This document shows positions 1 through 7,998 of a stretch of DNA of 26,717 nucleotides, piece by piece. The notes beneath the pieces were generated by a model that searched no databases, was not told the DNA's origin, and saw nothing but the letters and a program-made list of their open reading frames with translations. The DNA lies in assembly GCA_013696385.1 (NCBI GenBank), contig JACCYR010000126.1, positions 1-26,717 on the forward strand, written 5' to 3'. The number at the start of each line of letters is the position of its first letter. The first letter of the stretch is position 1. Origin of the DNA: Acidobacteriota bacterium. GTDB lineage: Bacteria; Acidobacteriota; Blastocatellia; Pyrinomonadales; Pyrinomonadaceae. The position numbers were made by a program, and so were the translations under genes.

Positions 1-145
1 TTCGCATTGTCGTAGATTTTCCCGCGCCGTTTTCGCCCAAAATCGCAAATGTTTCGCCGCGCCGAACATTAAAACTAATATCGTCAACGGCGTGGAAGTC
101 GCCGAATTTCTTAAATACATTTTTTGCTTCAATAGCGAAATTCAT
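1..145 (-). CDS. ABC transporter ATP-binding protein, N-terminal part (runs off the left edge)
   Basis: The first 48 residues are visible, from an ATG at 145. They read MNFAIEAKNVFKKFGDFHAV and continue into a complete Walker A motif, GENGAGKST, at residues 38-46. This is the usual start of an ABC ATPase nucleotide-binding domain, where the aromatic-rich strand (KKFGDFHAV) stacks on the adenine and Walker A binds the phosphates. Such subunits sit on the cytoplasmic face of a membrane transporter and drive export or import. The spacing from start to Walker A fits the compact multidrug or ABC-2 type class, but the substrate cannot be told from this piece. The start overlaps the stop of a possible tiny upstream ORF by four bases (ATGA), which suggests translational coupling. 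Signature and Walker B motifs lie outside the window. Confidence 0.9.
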   Translation of the reverse strand, partial: MNFAIEAKNVFKKFGDFHAVDDISFNVRRGETFAILGENGAGKSTTMR

Positions 146-258
146 TGATTTTGAGTTTCTAAATCAGATTGTTCGACGGCAGCAGTGCCAATCAAATTTT
201 CCTTTAGTTTCTCGAAAAGTTGGAAAAGAATAAGTTTTTCGGTTTCGGTAAAAGTCAA
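142..258 (-). CDS. possible 38-residue ORF coupled to the ABC ATPase
   Basis: A short frame begins at a TTG (258-256), immediately after an in-frame TGA, and ends in a TGA that overlaps the ABC ATPase ATG as ATGA. The peptide opens LTFTETEKLILFQLFEKLKE and then continues acidic and polar; the first half would form an amphipathic helix. The coupling geometry is typical of a real operon gene. However, there is no clear ribosome binding site, the start is TTG, and no family is recognised. It could also be the tail of a gene that lost its front by frameshift, since an ATG lies one frame away at 261-259. Weakly supported. Confidence 0.3.
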   Translation of the reverse strand: MTFTETEKLILFQLFEKLKENLIGTAAVEQSDLETQNQ

Positions 259-333
259 TCATAATTTTTCGGCAAATTAATTGTCAATTTTTACAGAATT
301 TATATTTTTTTTGAAATGTATTAAAATTTCAAC

Positions 334-741
334 ATGGAAAAACAAGTAAAAGATTTTGAGAACAAAATTATATTATTAAAAGAAGCGCGCCTTCAGCTGT
401 TAAAGTTACATAAACTTCTGGTTGATATTGAAAGAGAAAATTATGAAAAAGGCAACGGTCAAATAACAAGCGGACAATTTCTGAACCTTTTGTTGAATGA
501 AAAGAACTTTGCCTGGCTGAGAAAATTTTCAACCTTGATTGTCGAGATTGATGAAATGCTGGATTTAAGCGACGGTTACACGGAAAGTATGATTGAAAAG
601 CAATTTTCTCAGATGCGAAATTTGCTTGATTTGAAAAATGCCGACCAAGACTTCAAAACAAAATATCAAAGGGTTTTGCAGAATAATTCCGAAGTTACGG
701 GAAAACATGGCGAGCTGAAAAATCTTTTAGCGAACAAATAA
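334..741 (+). CDS. conserved hypothetical protein, all-helical
   Basis: 135 residues, charged and predicted almost entirely alpha-helical, with no signal peptide, membrane segment or cysteine. The core around residues 20-75 (LLKLHKLLVDIERENYEKGNG, then a segment containing FAWLRKFSTLIVEIDEML) resembles a widespread bacterial family of unknown function. In that family an LHK..LL.ER..YE stretch is followed by FAWLRPLS-like residues and an acidic helix. No catalytic motif is apparent. The gene stands alone: a divergent gene lies on its left, and on its right it converges on the transaldolase gene across a hairpin terminator. No good Shine-Dalgarno precedes the ATG, and the upstream 75 bases are very AT-rich. 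Coding is well supported by length and codon pattern; function is unknown. Confidence 0.75.
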   Translation: MEKQVKDFENKIILLKEARLQLLKLHKLLVDIERENYEKGNGQITSGQFLNLLLNEKNFAWLRKFSTLIVEIDEMLDLSDGYTESMIEKQFSQMRNLLDLKNADQDFKTKYQRVLQNNSEVTGKHGELKNLLANK

Positions 742-770
742 AAAGGCGTGGACACCGACACGCCCTTTTA
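741..770. terminator. bidirectional intrinsic terminator between convergent genes
   Basis: Six-base GC-rich arms GGCGTG (745-750) and CACGCC (759-764) surround an eight-base loop. A-runs flank the left side and CTTTT the right, so the element can terminate both the plus-strand gene ending at 741 and the minus-strand transaldolase gene ending at 790. Confidence 0.75.
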
Positions 771-789
771 CATCTATGATTTGAAAAAA

Positions 790-1440
790 TTATTTTCTAC
801 CACTTTTCTTCCAGTCATCCAAAAATGAGTTTAAGCCTTTGTCGGTCAAAGGATGTTGGATGAGCTGACTAAGCACTTTAAAGGGAACGGTCGCCACGTC
901 TGCGCCTGCCAGAGCGCAATCAACAATGTGTATCGGATGGCGAATGCTTGCTGCCAAAACTTCGGTTTCAAATCCGTAGTTTTCATAAATCTGGATAATA
1001 TCACGAATAAGCTGCATACCGTTTTCTGAAATATCGTCAAGCCGTCCGATAAACGGAGAAATATAACTCGCGCCTGCCTTTGCTGCAAGAAGTGCTTGGG
1101 AAGCCGAGAAACAGAGCGTTACATTAACCTTTGTGCCTTCATCGCGGAAAGTGCGGGTTGCTTTTAAACCATCCCAAGTTAGTGGACATTTGACAACAAC
1201 GTTAGGCGCGATTTTCGCTAATTCGCGTCCTTGTTTTAACATTCCTTTAGTGTCCAAAGCCGTAACTTCCGCCGAAACATCGCCTTTAATAATCTCGCAA
1301 ATCTCAGCAATTCGTTTATTAAAATCAACATCGCCTTCTTTTGCCACCAATGATGGATTAGTTGTTACTCCATCAATCAAACCAAGTTCGTTGGCTTCTT
1401 TAATTTCATCTAAATTTGCCGTATCAATAAAAAACTTCAC
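790..1440 (-). CDS. tal: transaldolase, small FSA/TalC type
   Basis: 216 residues, the usual size of the short single-domain transaldolase / fructose-6-phosphate aldolase group. These enzymes are cytoplasmic TIM barrels that move a dihydroxyacetone unit between sugar phosphates in the non-oxidative pentose phosphate pathway. Visible signatures are the N-terminal FIDTANLDEIKEA and GVTTNPSLVAKEG, the Schiff-base lysine Lys84 in VVKCPLTWDGLKA, and SPFIGRLDD. The start is a GTG at 1440, preceded by AGGAG at good spacing, which settles it. It is the last gene of the hslV-led run, 24 bases after the zinc-ribbon gene, and ends at a hairpin terminator. Sequence alone does not cleanly separate transaldolase from aldolase activity; the SPFIGRLDD context favours transaldolase. 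Confidence 0.93.
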   Translation of the reverse strand: MKFFIDTANLDEIKEANELGLIDGVTTNPSLVAKEGDVDFNKRIAEICEIIKGDVSAEVTALDTKGMLKQGRELAKIAPNVVVKCPLTWDGLKATRTFRDEGTKVNVTLCFSASQALLAAKAGASYISPFIGRLDDISENGMQLIRDIIQIYENYGFETEVLAASIRHPIHIVDCALAGADVATVPFKVLSQLIQHPLTDKGLNSFLDDWKKSGRK

Positions 1441-1464
1441 TGTATTTCTCCTTTTAAATTTGTT

Positions 1465-1965
1465 TTATTTGTTTGGAACTATACTCAATAATAGATTGAT
1501 TGCCAGAATAACCAAACTCGTAATAGCAAAACTTTTGTTTTTTCCGTATTTCAACGCAATAATACTTGAAATAGCTCCACTAATCAATAAAAGTAACCAA
1601 ACAATAAAATGACTCGATGTTAGAAAACTAATTGTGTTGTTGTAAGTGCTATTGTTCAGATAAAGCCATTGCCAATAATTATGCGTTAGAGCCAACACAA
1701 TCGGCGCAATCTCAATAATTTTAAAACCTTGATGAGTTACTTTTTCTTTGATGTTGGTGAGCTTATTTGTATCTTTGGTTTGTAAAATTGTTTCATTTGA
1801 AGTTTTAAATTCAATCGGCGATTGGTTTGGAAAATTATTCAAAACTGCGGTCTTGGCAATTGTTGGATTATTTTTTGCCGATAAAATTAACCGCGTTCCG
1901 TCTTCGAGGCAAAATTCAAGCGTATCATCAGGATAATCAACATTGCATTTCGGACAGTGTTTCAT
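1465..1965 (-). CDS. zinc-ribbon membrane protein of unknown function
   Basis: 166 residues from the ATG at 1965, which overlaps the upstream FAH stop as TGATG. A longer version starting at TTG 1968 is possible but less likely. Residues 1-30 hold a CxxC...C zinc-ribbon-like head (KHCPKCNVDYPDDTLEFCLEDG), a head seen on many otherwise unrelated acidobacterial proteins. A polar linker of about 60 residues follows, then three hydrophobic stretches near residues 85-105, 115-135 and 143-163, the last close to the C-terminus. The head therefore probably sits in the cytoplasm and is anchored by a three- or four-pass membrane domain. No enzyme motif is seen. Its position between a hydrolase and transaldolase gives no functional clue. 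Confidence 0.75.
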   Translation of the reverse strand: MKHCPKCNVDYPDDTLEFCLEDGTRLILSAKNNPTIAKTAVLNNFPNQSPIEFKTSNETILQTKDTNKLTNIKEKVTHQGFKIIEIAPIVLALTHNYWQWLYLNNSTYNNTISFLTSSHFIVWLLLLISGAISSIIALKYGKNKSFAITSLVILAINLLLSIVPNK

Positions 1966-2741
1966 CAATTTAATTTTTTTACCGGATTTCTTAAAGTTCC
2001 GATCCCTTCAATTTCAACCTCAACTAAATCGCCGTCATTTAGTTTTGAAACTCCCGAAGGCGTTCCTGTGGCAATAATATCGCCGGCATTTAAAGTCATC
2101 TGATTTGAAATATATCTTATCAAAAATGGAACAGGGAAAACCATCTGCGAAGTTCGTCCGTCTTGTTTAATCACGCCGTTGACTTTGGTTATAACGCGAA
2201 TGTCCGCAACGTCCAATTCGGTTTCGATAAACGCGCCAATCGGACAAAAAGTATCAAATGATTTGGCGCGGGTGAACTGAATATCTTGGCGTTGTAAATC
2301 TCTTGCGGTAACATCATTTAAGCAAGTGTAACCAAAAATATATTCAAGCGGATTATTATCTTCGGATAAGTTTTTACAACTGCGTCCGATAACGACGGCA
2401 AGTTCGCCTTCATGTTCAACTTGGTTTGACTGTTCGGGAATAATAATCGCTTCGCCTTCGGTAATAATCGAAGATGGTGCTTTTAGAAAGAGAAGCGGTT
2501 CTTTCGGAACTTCGTTGCCGAGTTCGGCGGCGTGTTCGGCGTAATTGCGCCCGACGCAGACGATTTTTGAAGGCGAAGCGGGCGGAAGAAATTTTACGTT
2601 TTCAATCCTCGTGTGTTTGGTTAATTTGACCGCGCTGCTTGGCTGATTTATATCCTCTAAATCATCAAGCGGAAAAATCGAATCATTATTTACTGCTCCC
2701 CAATGTTTTTCGTTTTTATATTCAAAATGGCAAAGTTTCAT
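1965..2741 (-). CDS. fumarylacetoacetate hydrolase (FAH) family protein
   Basis: 258 residues from the ATG at 2741. An open frame extends upstream to 2900, but those 53 residues overlap the lipoprotein gene, and family homology begins only at MKLCHFEYK. The FAH fold is clear. KIVCVGRNYAEHA opens the domain, the metal ligands are Glu111 and Glu113 in EHEGELAVVIG and Asp143 in CLNDVTARD, and the KSFDTFCPIG and IATGTPSGV loops follow. The family hydrolyses or isomerises 2,4-diketo and acylpyruvate-type acids with Mg2+ or Mn2+ in the cytoplasm. This length matches acylpyruvase / 2-hydroxyhepta-2,4-diene-1,7-dioate isomerase-like members rather than true eukaryotic FAH. The substrate is not determined. 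The gene starts five bases after the lipoprotein stop. Confidence 0.92.
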   Translation of the reverse strand: MKLCHFEYKNEKHWGAVNNDSIFPLDDLEDINQPSSAVKLTKHTRIENVKFLPPASPSKIVCVGRNYAEHAAELGNEVPKEPLLFLKAPSSIITEGEAIIIPEQSNQVEHEGELAVVIGRSCKNLSEDNNPLEYIFGYTCLNDVTARDLQRQDIQFTRAKSFDTFCPIGAFIETELDVADIRVITKVNGVIKQDGRTSQMVFPVPFLIRYISNQMTLNAGDIIATGTPSGVSKLNDGDLVEVEIEGIGTLRNPVKKLN

Positions 2742-2746
2742 AAATT

Positions 2747-3850
2747 TTACGGTGCTGTTTCGGACACGATTTCCGAAGGTTGGCTCGTATTTCCTGCGGT
2801 GTCGGTAGCGGTCAAATAAAAATAATAAGTTTTGCCAGATTCGACCTTCACGTCCTGAAAAGTGTTGGTCGTCAAAAGTTCTGGCATTAAGTTTTGCCAT
2901 TCGGACAACGGCAAATTTTTGTTCGTCGAACGATAAATCTGATAACCGGCGATGTCTTTTTCTGGATTGGTAGCGAAAAAGATTGATAAATTATTGGGTG
3001 CGGCAGCAATTGTAATTGCGCTCGGCGGACTCGGCGGGAAAATGTCTTTTGGCAAAATTTTGACGATGTTTGATTCCAGACTTTCGACAGGTTCGCCGTT
3101 ACTTCCCAACGAAACTGTCCGCGCAAAATAAAAATAATCTTTGCCGAATTCAAAGAATTTATCGACAAATTCCGTTTGAGTAATCGGCGTTTCATTCAAA
3201 AGTTTTGCCGTTTCTTTTTCCGAAATCGAGCGATAGATATTGTATCCAAGAATGTTTGCGGGTTTAGAGCCGTCAACATTTGTGTTAGGCGCATTCCAAT
3301 CCAAAATAATCGCGGGTTCGGTAATTTTTGCTGAAAGAAAAGTCGGAGCATCAGCAATTTTCGCCGTCGGTTCAATCAAAAGAAAATTTGAAAAAGCCGC
3401 TTTTTGTCCCGAAGCGTTGACGAAACGAATCGCATAACGAAGACGCACAGGTTGCCCCGCAAATTCGAGCGTATCTGTATAACTTGTTTTCTTTAGACCA
3501 AAATCGGCATCGGTTATCGGCAAAGTCGCAATCAAAGTGCTGCGAGAAGCAAACTCTTCTTCTGAAAGCGTTAGTGCTGAGTTCAGAGGTTCGGCTAATC
3601 GATAAATGTCGGCACGGTCAATGTTTAAGCTACTTCTATCGGGCGCGTTGCGAGCAGGCATTATCCACGTCAGATTAACTTTGTTGCCGCGCTGAAAGCC
3701 TGAAATCTCCACTCTTTGCGATACTCTTTCAATTGGCGGTAGCGGCGGCTTACGTTTTCCGCAACTTAAACAGATAAGCAAAGCAAACATTATAAACGCT
3801 AATGCTGCTTTTTTGTTTTCTATTTTGTTTAATTTGAAATGCTTAAGCAT
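2747..3850 (-). CDS. lipoprotein with fibronectin type III-like repeats
   Basis: 367 residues. The N-terminus has a basic region, a hydrophobic segment (residues 15-29) and a cysteine at 30 in ICLSCGKRKPPLPP. The lipobox is imperfect (CLSC), but the Cys-Gly-Lys start followed by a proline-rich stretch is typical of acidobacterial lipoproteins. Three beta-sandwich modules follow at about 41-160, 167-266 and 272-365. The second and third carry the fibronectin III hallmarks LGYNIYRS / AGYQIYRS and DYFYFARTVS / TYYFYLTATDTAGNTS. It would sit on the outer side of a membrane and probably binds protein or carbohydrate. No catalytic residues are seen. It lies 21 bases after hslU and five before the FAH gene, so it is in the same transcript, although a shared role is not evident. 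Confidence 0.82.
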   Translation of the reverse strand: MLKHFKLNKIENKKAALAFIMFALLICLSCGKRKPPLPPIERVSQRVEISGFQRGNKVNLTWIMPARNAPDRSSLNIDRADIYRLAEPLNSALTLSEEEFASRSTLIATLPITDADFGLKKTSYTDTLEFAGQPVRLRYAIRFVNASGQKAAFSNFLLIEPTAKIADAPTFLSAKITEPAIILDWNAPNTNVDGSKPANILGYNIYRSISEKETAKLLNETPITQTEFVDKFFEFGKDYFYFARTVSLGSNGEPVESLESNIVKILPKDIFPPSPPSAITIAAAPNNLSIFFATNPEKDIAGYQIYRSTNKNLPLSEWQNLMPELLTTNTFQDVKVESGKTYYFYLTATDTAGNTSQPSEIVSETAP

Positions 3851-3871
3851 TATGTTTAATAACTGTTTAAT

Positions 3872-5278
3872 TTACAAAACATATTGTCTGAGATTTTGGT
3901 CTTTTACAAGTTCCTCAAGTTTGTCTTTGACGTATTTGGAATCGAGAGTTTGGTTTTTGTTTTCAAGTTCACTGCCGAGAAAACTTATTTCTTCCAACAG
4001 TTTTTCTAAAAGCGTGTGAAGTCGCCGCGCTCCAATGTCTTCGGTAGTTTTATTGATATTAACGGTCATTTCGGCAAGCGTTGTAATGGCACCTTCGGTG
4101 AACTCAAGATTAATCTCTTCCGTTTTAAGCAGTGCTTGATATTGCTTAATAAGCGAATTCTTAGGCTGTATAAGTATGCGCTTAAAATCATCCAAAGTTA
4201 AGGACTCAAGTTCAACCCGAATTGGAAAACGCCCCTGCATTTCGGGAATTAAATCCGAAGGCTTAGAAACGTGAAACGCGCCCGCCGCAATAAACAAAAT
4301 GTGTTCGGTATTAACCATTCCGTAACGTGTGTTAACGGTTGTGCCTTCGACAATCGGGAGCAAATCTCGCTGAACACCTTCGCGGGAAACGTCCGGGCTT
4401 CCTGAATCGGATTCGCGCCCCGCAATTTTATCCATTTCGTCAAGAAAAATAATTCCCGAATTTTCGAGACTTTCAATTGCTTGGCGCGTTATCTGCTCCA
4501 TATCAATCAAATTTTCCTGTTCATCACGAAGCAGATAAGTTTTTGCTTCAGCGATTTTTATTTTGCGACGGACAGTTTTCGCCGGAAACAAATTTCCCAT
4601 CATATCGCGCAAATTTACGCCCATTTCTTCCATTCCCTGACCGCCAACAAAATCAATCATCGCGTTGGAACGGTCTTGCGTCTCAATTTCAATCAAACGG
4701 TTGTCGAGTTCGCCCCGGCGAAGCTGTTCACGGAGTTTTTCTCGTGTTCTGGTCGGTTGCGTTTTTTCTTCCAAATCTAACGAATTATTATCGTCGAAAC
4801 TATATATATTGGAAGACGGAAGCAAAATATCGAGAATTTTTTCTTCAACATTTTGTTCAGCACTTTCGAGAATCTCTTCATATGCGGCTTGTTTGGTCAT
4901 ATCAACCGCCACATCGGTCAATTCGCGTATCATACTTTCGACATCGCGCCCGACATAACCGACTTCGGTAAATTTCGAGGCTTCGATTTTAATAAATGGC
5001 GAATTTGCCAGCCGCGCCAGCCGCCGCGCAATTTCGGTTTTCCCAACTCCCGTCGAACCAATCATCAGAATGTTTTTCGGCAGAACATCCCGCGCAATTT
5101 CGGACGGCAGCTTTTGTCGGCGAATACGGTTGCGGAGCGCGACGGCAACTGCACGTTTGGCGTTTGCCTGTCCGACCACATATTTATCCAGTTCTGCGAC
5201 AATCTGACGCGGCGTTAAATCATCTAATTTTAGTTTTGGCACAGTTTTCTTTATCTCGCCACTCAAATAGATAGGCAT
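3872..5278 (-). CDS. hslU: HslU, ATPase subunit of the HslUV protease
   Basis: 468 residues, normal for HslU (ClpY). This AAA+ hexamer unfolds substrates and threads them into the HslV peptidase in the cytoplasm. Visible are LTPRQIVAELDKYVVGQ at the N-terminus, Walker A GSTGVGKT (74-81), the pore loop GYVG (107-110), a charged I-domain (about 110-240), Walker B IIFLDEMD (276-283), and a C-terminus ending LRQYVL, the tail that docks into HslV. The start MPIYLSG gives the normal N-terminus; the ribosome site before it is weak (AAAAAG). It follows hslV by 22 bases, the standard order. Confidence 0.97.
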   Translation of the reverse strand: MPIYLSGEIKKTVPKLKLDDLTPRQIVAELDKYVVGQANAKRAVAVALRNRIRRQKLPSEIARDVLPKNILMIGSTGVGKTEIARRLARLANSPFIKIEASKFTEVGYVGRDVESMIRELTDVAVDMTKQAAYEEILESAEQNVEEKILDILLPSSNIYSFDDNNSLDLEEKTQPTRTREKLREQLRRGELDNRLIEIETQDRSNAMIDFVGGQGMEEMGVNLRDMMGNLFPAKTVRRKIKIAEAKTYLLRDEQENLIDMEQITRQAIESLENSGIIFLDEMDKIAGRESDSGSPDVSREGVQRDLLPIVEGTTVNTRYGMVNTEHILFIAAGAFHVSKPSDLIPEMQGRFPIRVELESLTLDDFKRILIQPKNSLIKQYQALLKTEEINLEFTEGAITTLAEMTVNINKTTEDIGARRLHTLLEKLLEEISFLGSELENKNQTLDSKYVKDKLEELVKDQNLRQYVL

Positions 5279-5300
5279 CTTTTTGTAAAAAAAATTTGTC

Positions 5301-5846
5301 TTAAATTTCTTCGATAATTATATCAGAGTTTGTATAAATGCAGATTTCACCTGCGATTTTTAACGATTCCTGCGCTATTTCTTTCGCGGAAAGTTCGGTG
5401 TGTTTCATCAACGCACGGGCGGCGGCAAGCGCAAACATGCTGCCTGAACCGACTGAAAGCATTCCTTCGTCAGAAGAAATGACATCGCCTTTGCCCGAAA
5501 TTAAAAACGCATCGGTTTTGTCAGCAACAATTAAGAGAGCTTCCAAATGGCGCAAGTATTTATCCGTTCGCCAATCTTTGCTCAACTCGATCGCGGCGCG
5601 TTCAAGTTGCCCTTGATATTGTTCGAGTTTTGCCTCAAATTTTGACAAAAGCGAAAAAGCATCGGCGGTTGCACCGGCGAAACCAACCAAAACATTATCA
5701 TTGTAAATCCGCCGCACTTTGCGGGCATTTCCTTTGATAATTGTTTCGCCGAGCGTAACCTGACCATCGCCAGCCATTGCAATTTGCTCATTACGGCGCA
5801 CTAATAAAACGGTTGTCGAGCGTATTTTTCCAAAATCTTGTTTCAT
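5301..5846 (-). CDS. hslV: HslV, peptidase subunit of the HslUV protease
   Basis: 181 residues. HslV (ClpQ) is the proteasome-related threonine peptidase that stacks with HslU rings. The catalytic N-terminal threonine should be Thr11 in RSTTVLLVRRNEQIAMAGDG, so a ten-residue propeptide (MKQDFGKIRS) must be removed. No nearer start codon exists, so the propeptide is not an annotation error, and Bacillus-type ClpQ also carries a short one. Other family marks are GNARKVRRI, FAGATADAF, a GSGSMFALAAARAL stretch and the C-terminal EICIYTNSDI. It is the first gene of a six-gene minus-strand run. Its ATG is only about ten bases from a possible -10 element, with no Shine-Dalgarno. Confidence 0.97.
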   Translation of the reverse strand: MKQDFGKIRSTTVLLVRRNEQIAMAGDGQVTLGETIIKGNARKVRRIYNDNVLVGFAGATADAFSLLSKFEAKLEQYQGQLERAAIELSKDWRTDKYLRHLEALLIVADKTDAFLISGKGDVISSDEGMLSVGSGSMFALAAARALMKHTELSAKEIAQESLKIAGEICIYTNSDIIIEEI

Positions 5847-5856
5847 AAAAACTTTA

Positions 5857-5885
5857 ATGATAAATCTTTAAATTGAAATGCTCAA
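5857..5885 (-). promoter_or_regulatory. possible promoter for the hslV operon
   Basis: On the minus strand, TTGAGC (5885-5880) is separated by 17 bases from TATCAT (5862-5857), a fair sigma70-like pair. If used, transcription would begin only a few bases before the hslV ATG at 5846, giving an almost leaderless message, which agrees with the lack of a ribosome site. Pattern evidence only. Confidence 0.35.
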
Positions 5886-5926
5886 ATTGACAGATGCCAA
5901 CAATTTGTTTGAACATTGTAAAGTTT

Positions 5927-6673
5927 ATGAAAAGAAGACCAAGAATCGGATTGACAATGCGGCTAGAAATCGAAACCCGACGTTTTTATCTCGGACGCGA
6001 TTATTGCGAGGCTTTGGAAGCGTTCGGGGCAATTCCGTTTCATATTTGTTTGATTCCCGATAAAAATTATATTGGCGAGGCATTGCAAAATTTAGACGGC
6101 ATTTTACTTCCCGGATGCAATTCCGATGTTGACCCGCTTCGCTACGGCGAAGAACCGCATCCAAAATTAGGAGGCGTTATTCCCGAAAAAGACGAAACCG
6201 ATTTGCTAGTTTTGGCGGAAGCCGAAAGATTAAAAATACCCATTTTGGCAATTTGTTTCGGTATGCAGATACTAAATGTTTTTCGCGGGGGAACACTTTT
6301 TCAAGACATCGAAAGTCAAGTTCCGAATTGTATAAAACATGAACAAGGTATTCCGCAGGGAAGGAATTCGCATAGCATTAAAATAGAAGTAGAAAGTTTT
6401 TTAGCGCGTCTGATAACGAAAGAAGATGGGGAAGGAAATGTTAGAATAAATTCTTCACACCATCAAGCAGTCAAAAAAGTAGGGAATAAGTTAAAAGCGA
6501 CGGCGTGGGCAAAAGATGGAGTGGTTGAGTGCATCGAAGATGCGCGGGAAGGTAGATTTAATTTCGGTGTTCAATGGCATCCTGAACTTTCTTGGAGGAC
6601 TGATAAACTTTCAAAGAAAATATTTGACATATTTATTGAATCCAGCGTGAAATATGCTAAAGGAAAACATTAA
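5927..6673 (+). CDS. class-I glutamine amidotransferase-like / C26 peptidase (gamma-glutamyl hydrolase family)
   Basis: 248 residues from the ATG at 5927. A longer frame begins at 5894, but its extra 11 residues precede the family start KRRPRIGLTMRLE. Neither start has a ribosome site. The fold is the PuuD/C26 amidotransferase type. The catalytic triad is Cys110 in ICFGMQILNV, His218 and Glu220 in GVQWHPE, with LPGCNSDVDPLRYG and HHQAVKKV also in place. The nucleophile elbow reads ICFG where most relatives have ICRG. Such enzymes cleave gamma-glutamyl amide bonds, for example gamma-glutamyl-GABA in polyamine breakdown. No other polyamine gene is present. It is followed nine bases later by the DUF1343 gene, so the true substrate may instead relate to cell wall material (inference). 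Confidence 0.88.
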   Translation: MKRRPRIGLTMRLEIETRRFYLGRDYCEALEAFGAIPFHICLIPDKNYIGEALQNLDGILLPGCNSDVDPLRYGEEPHPKLGGVIPEKDETDLLVLAEAERLKIPILAICFGMQILNVFRGGTLFQDIESQVPNCIKHEQGIPQGRNSHSIKIEVESFLARLITKEDGEGNVRINSSHHQAVKKVGNKLKATAWAKDGVVECIEDAREGRFNFGVQWHPELSWRTDKLSKKIFDIFIESSVKYAKGKH

Positions 6674-6682
6674 GAATTAATT

Positions 6683-7870
6683 ATGGCAAGACCTCAACGT
6701 AAAGCAGTTAAACTAGGTTTAGAAAAAATTTTAGACGAACAAATAAATCTTCTAAAAGGTTTGCGTATTGGGCTGATTTGTAATCCGGCTTCGGTTAATC
6801 ATCAGTTTCAACACGCGGCTGATTTGTTTTACGCAAATCCAAACATAAATTTAATCACGCTCTTTGGACCACAACACGGAATTCGCGGCGATGTGCAGGA
6901 TAATATGATAGAGACATCTCATATCACTGACAGCCAGACCGAAATACCGATTTATTCTTTGTATAGTGAAACACGCCAGCCAACCGAAGAAATGCTCTTA
7001 GGTTTAGATGCTTTAGTATTTGATTTACAAGATGTTGGCTGTCGCGTTTATACTTTTATTTACACGATGGCTAATTGTATGCGAGCCTGTGGCAAATACG
7101 GAAAAAAGATGTTTGTGCTTGATCGTCCAAATCCGATAAACGGTTTAGATATTGAAGGGAATTTATTAGAATTAGGTCATGAATCATTTGTTGGCATGTA
7201 TCCAATTCCGATGCGGCATGGATTGACAGTCGGCGAACTTGCGAAATTATTCAACACTGATTTTGAACTTCATTGTGATCTAGAAATTATAGCTATGGAT
7301 GGTTGGAATAGGGAAGATTATTATGATGAGACAGATGCGCCTTGGGTAATGCCATCGCCGAATATGCCAACGATTGATACCGCAGTTGTTTTTCCTGCCA
7401 CCGTTTATTTTGAAGGAACACAAATTTCGGAAGGGCGCGGAACAACTCGACCTTTTGAGATTGTCGGGGCATCTTATATCAATGCTCAAGAGTATGCCGA
7501 TGCTCTGACATTACTTGAACTGTCAGGCGTTATCTTCCAACCAATAAGTGTTTTACCGACATTTCAAAAATTTGCAGGTGAAAATTGTGGTGGCGTTTTT
7601 TTACATATTACGGATAGGAAAGCATTTGAACCTGTGATAACAGGTTTGGCAATGATAAAAACTGTATTTAACTTGTATCCAAACTATTTCAAATGGAAAA
7701 ATCCGCCGTATGAATATGTTTATGACCGTAATCCATTTGACGTTATTGCGGGATCAACAAAAATTAGAGAGTTTATTGAGCAAGGAAAAACGATAAACGA
7801 AATAAAAATGTTTTGGCAGAAAGATGTCAAAGAATTTTATAGAACGAGAAAGGAATACTTGCTCTATTAA
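6683..7870 (+). CDS. DUF1343 family protein, NamZ-like exo-N-acetylmuramidase candidate
   Basis: 395 residues with the full set of DUF1343 signatures: GLRIGLICNPASVN, LFGPQHGIRGD, FDLQDVGCRVYTFIYTMA, LDRPNPINGLDIEGN, PIPMRHGLTVGELAKL, PSPNMPTIDTAVVFP and EGTQISEGRGTTRPFE. Characterised members (NamZ, glycoside hydrolase family 171) release N-acetylmuramic acid from the non-reducing end of peptidoglycan fragments. No signal peptide is present here, so this copy should act in the cytoplasm on imported or recycled material, unlike exported NamZ. It follows the amidotransferase gene by nine bases. No other muropeptide-recycling gene is in view, so the role in recycling is inferred from the family. 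Confidence 0.88.
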   Translation: MARPQRKAVKLGLEKILDEQINLLKGLRIGLICNPASVNHQFQHAADLFYANPNINLITLFGPQHGIRGDVQDNMIETSHITDSQTEIPIYSLYSETRQPTEEMLLGLDALVFDLQDVGCRVYTFIYTMANCMRACGKYGKKMFVLDRPNPINGLDIEGNLLELGHESFVGMYPIPMRHGLTVGELAKLFNTDFELHCDLEIIAMDGWNREDYYDETDAPWVMPSPNMPTIDTAVVFPATVYFEGTQISEGRGTTRPFEIVGASYINAQEYADALTLLELSGVIFQPISVLPTFQKFAGENCGGVFLHITDRKAFEPVITGLAMIKTVFNLYPNYFKWKNPPYEYVYDRNPFDVIAGSTKIREFIEQGKTINEIKMFWQKDVKEFYRTRKEYLLY

Positions 7871-7998
7871 AGTTAAAAAGCTTTAGGAAAACACAAACCT
7901 AATAAAAGTAATAATTTACTAAGGTAAATCTTGAATTTGATCGAATGGTCAGCATACCAACAGTTAAAGTTATTATTAAAGTAATCGAGGCATAAAAA

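Noticed and set aside
1133..1612. Long plus-strand frame over the transaldolase and zinc-ribbon genes
   Set aside because: It is a shadow of well-supported minus-strand genes, and its translation resembles no protein.
2742..2900. N-terminal extension of the FAH protein by 53 residues
   Set aside because: It overlaps the lipoprotein reading frame, and FAH homology begins at the ATG at 2741, just after the lipoprotein stop.
5887..5892. TTGACA on the plus strand as a -35 for the amidotransferase gene
   Set aside because: No acceptable -10 occurs at 16-18 bases; the best hexamer at 17 is TGAACA.
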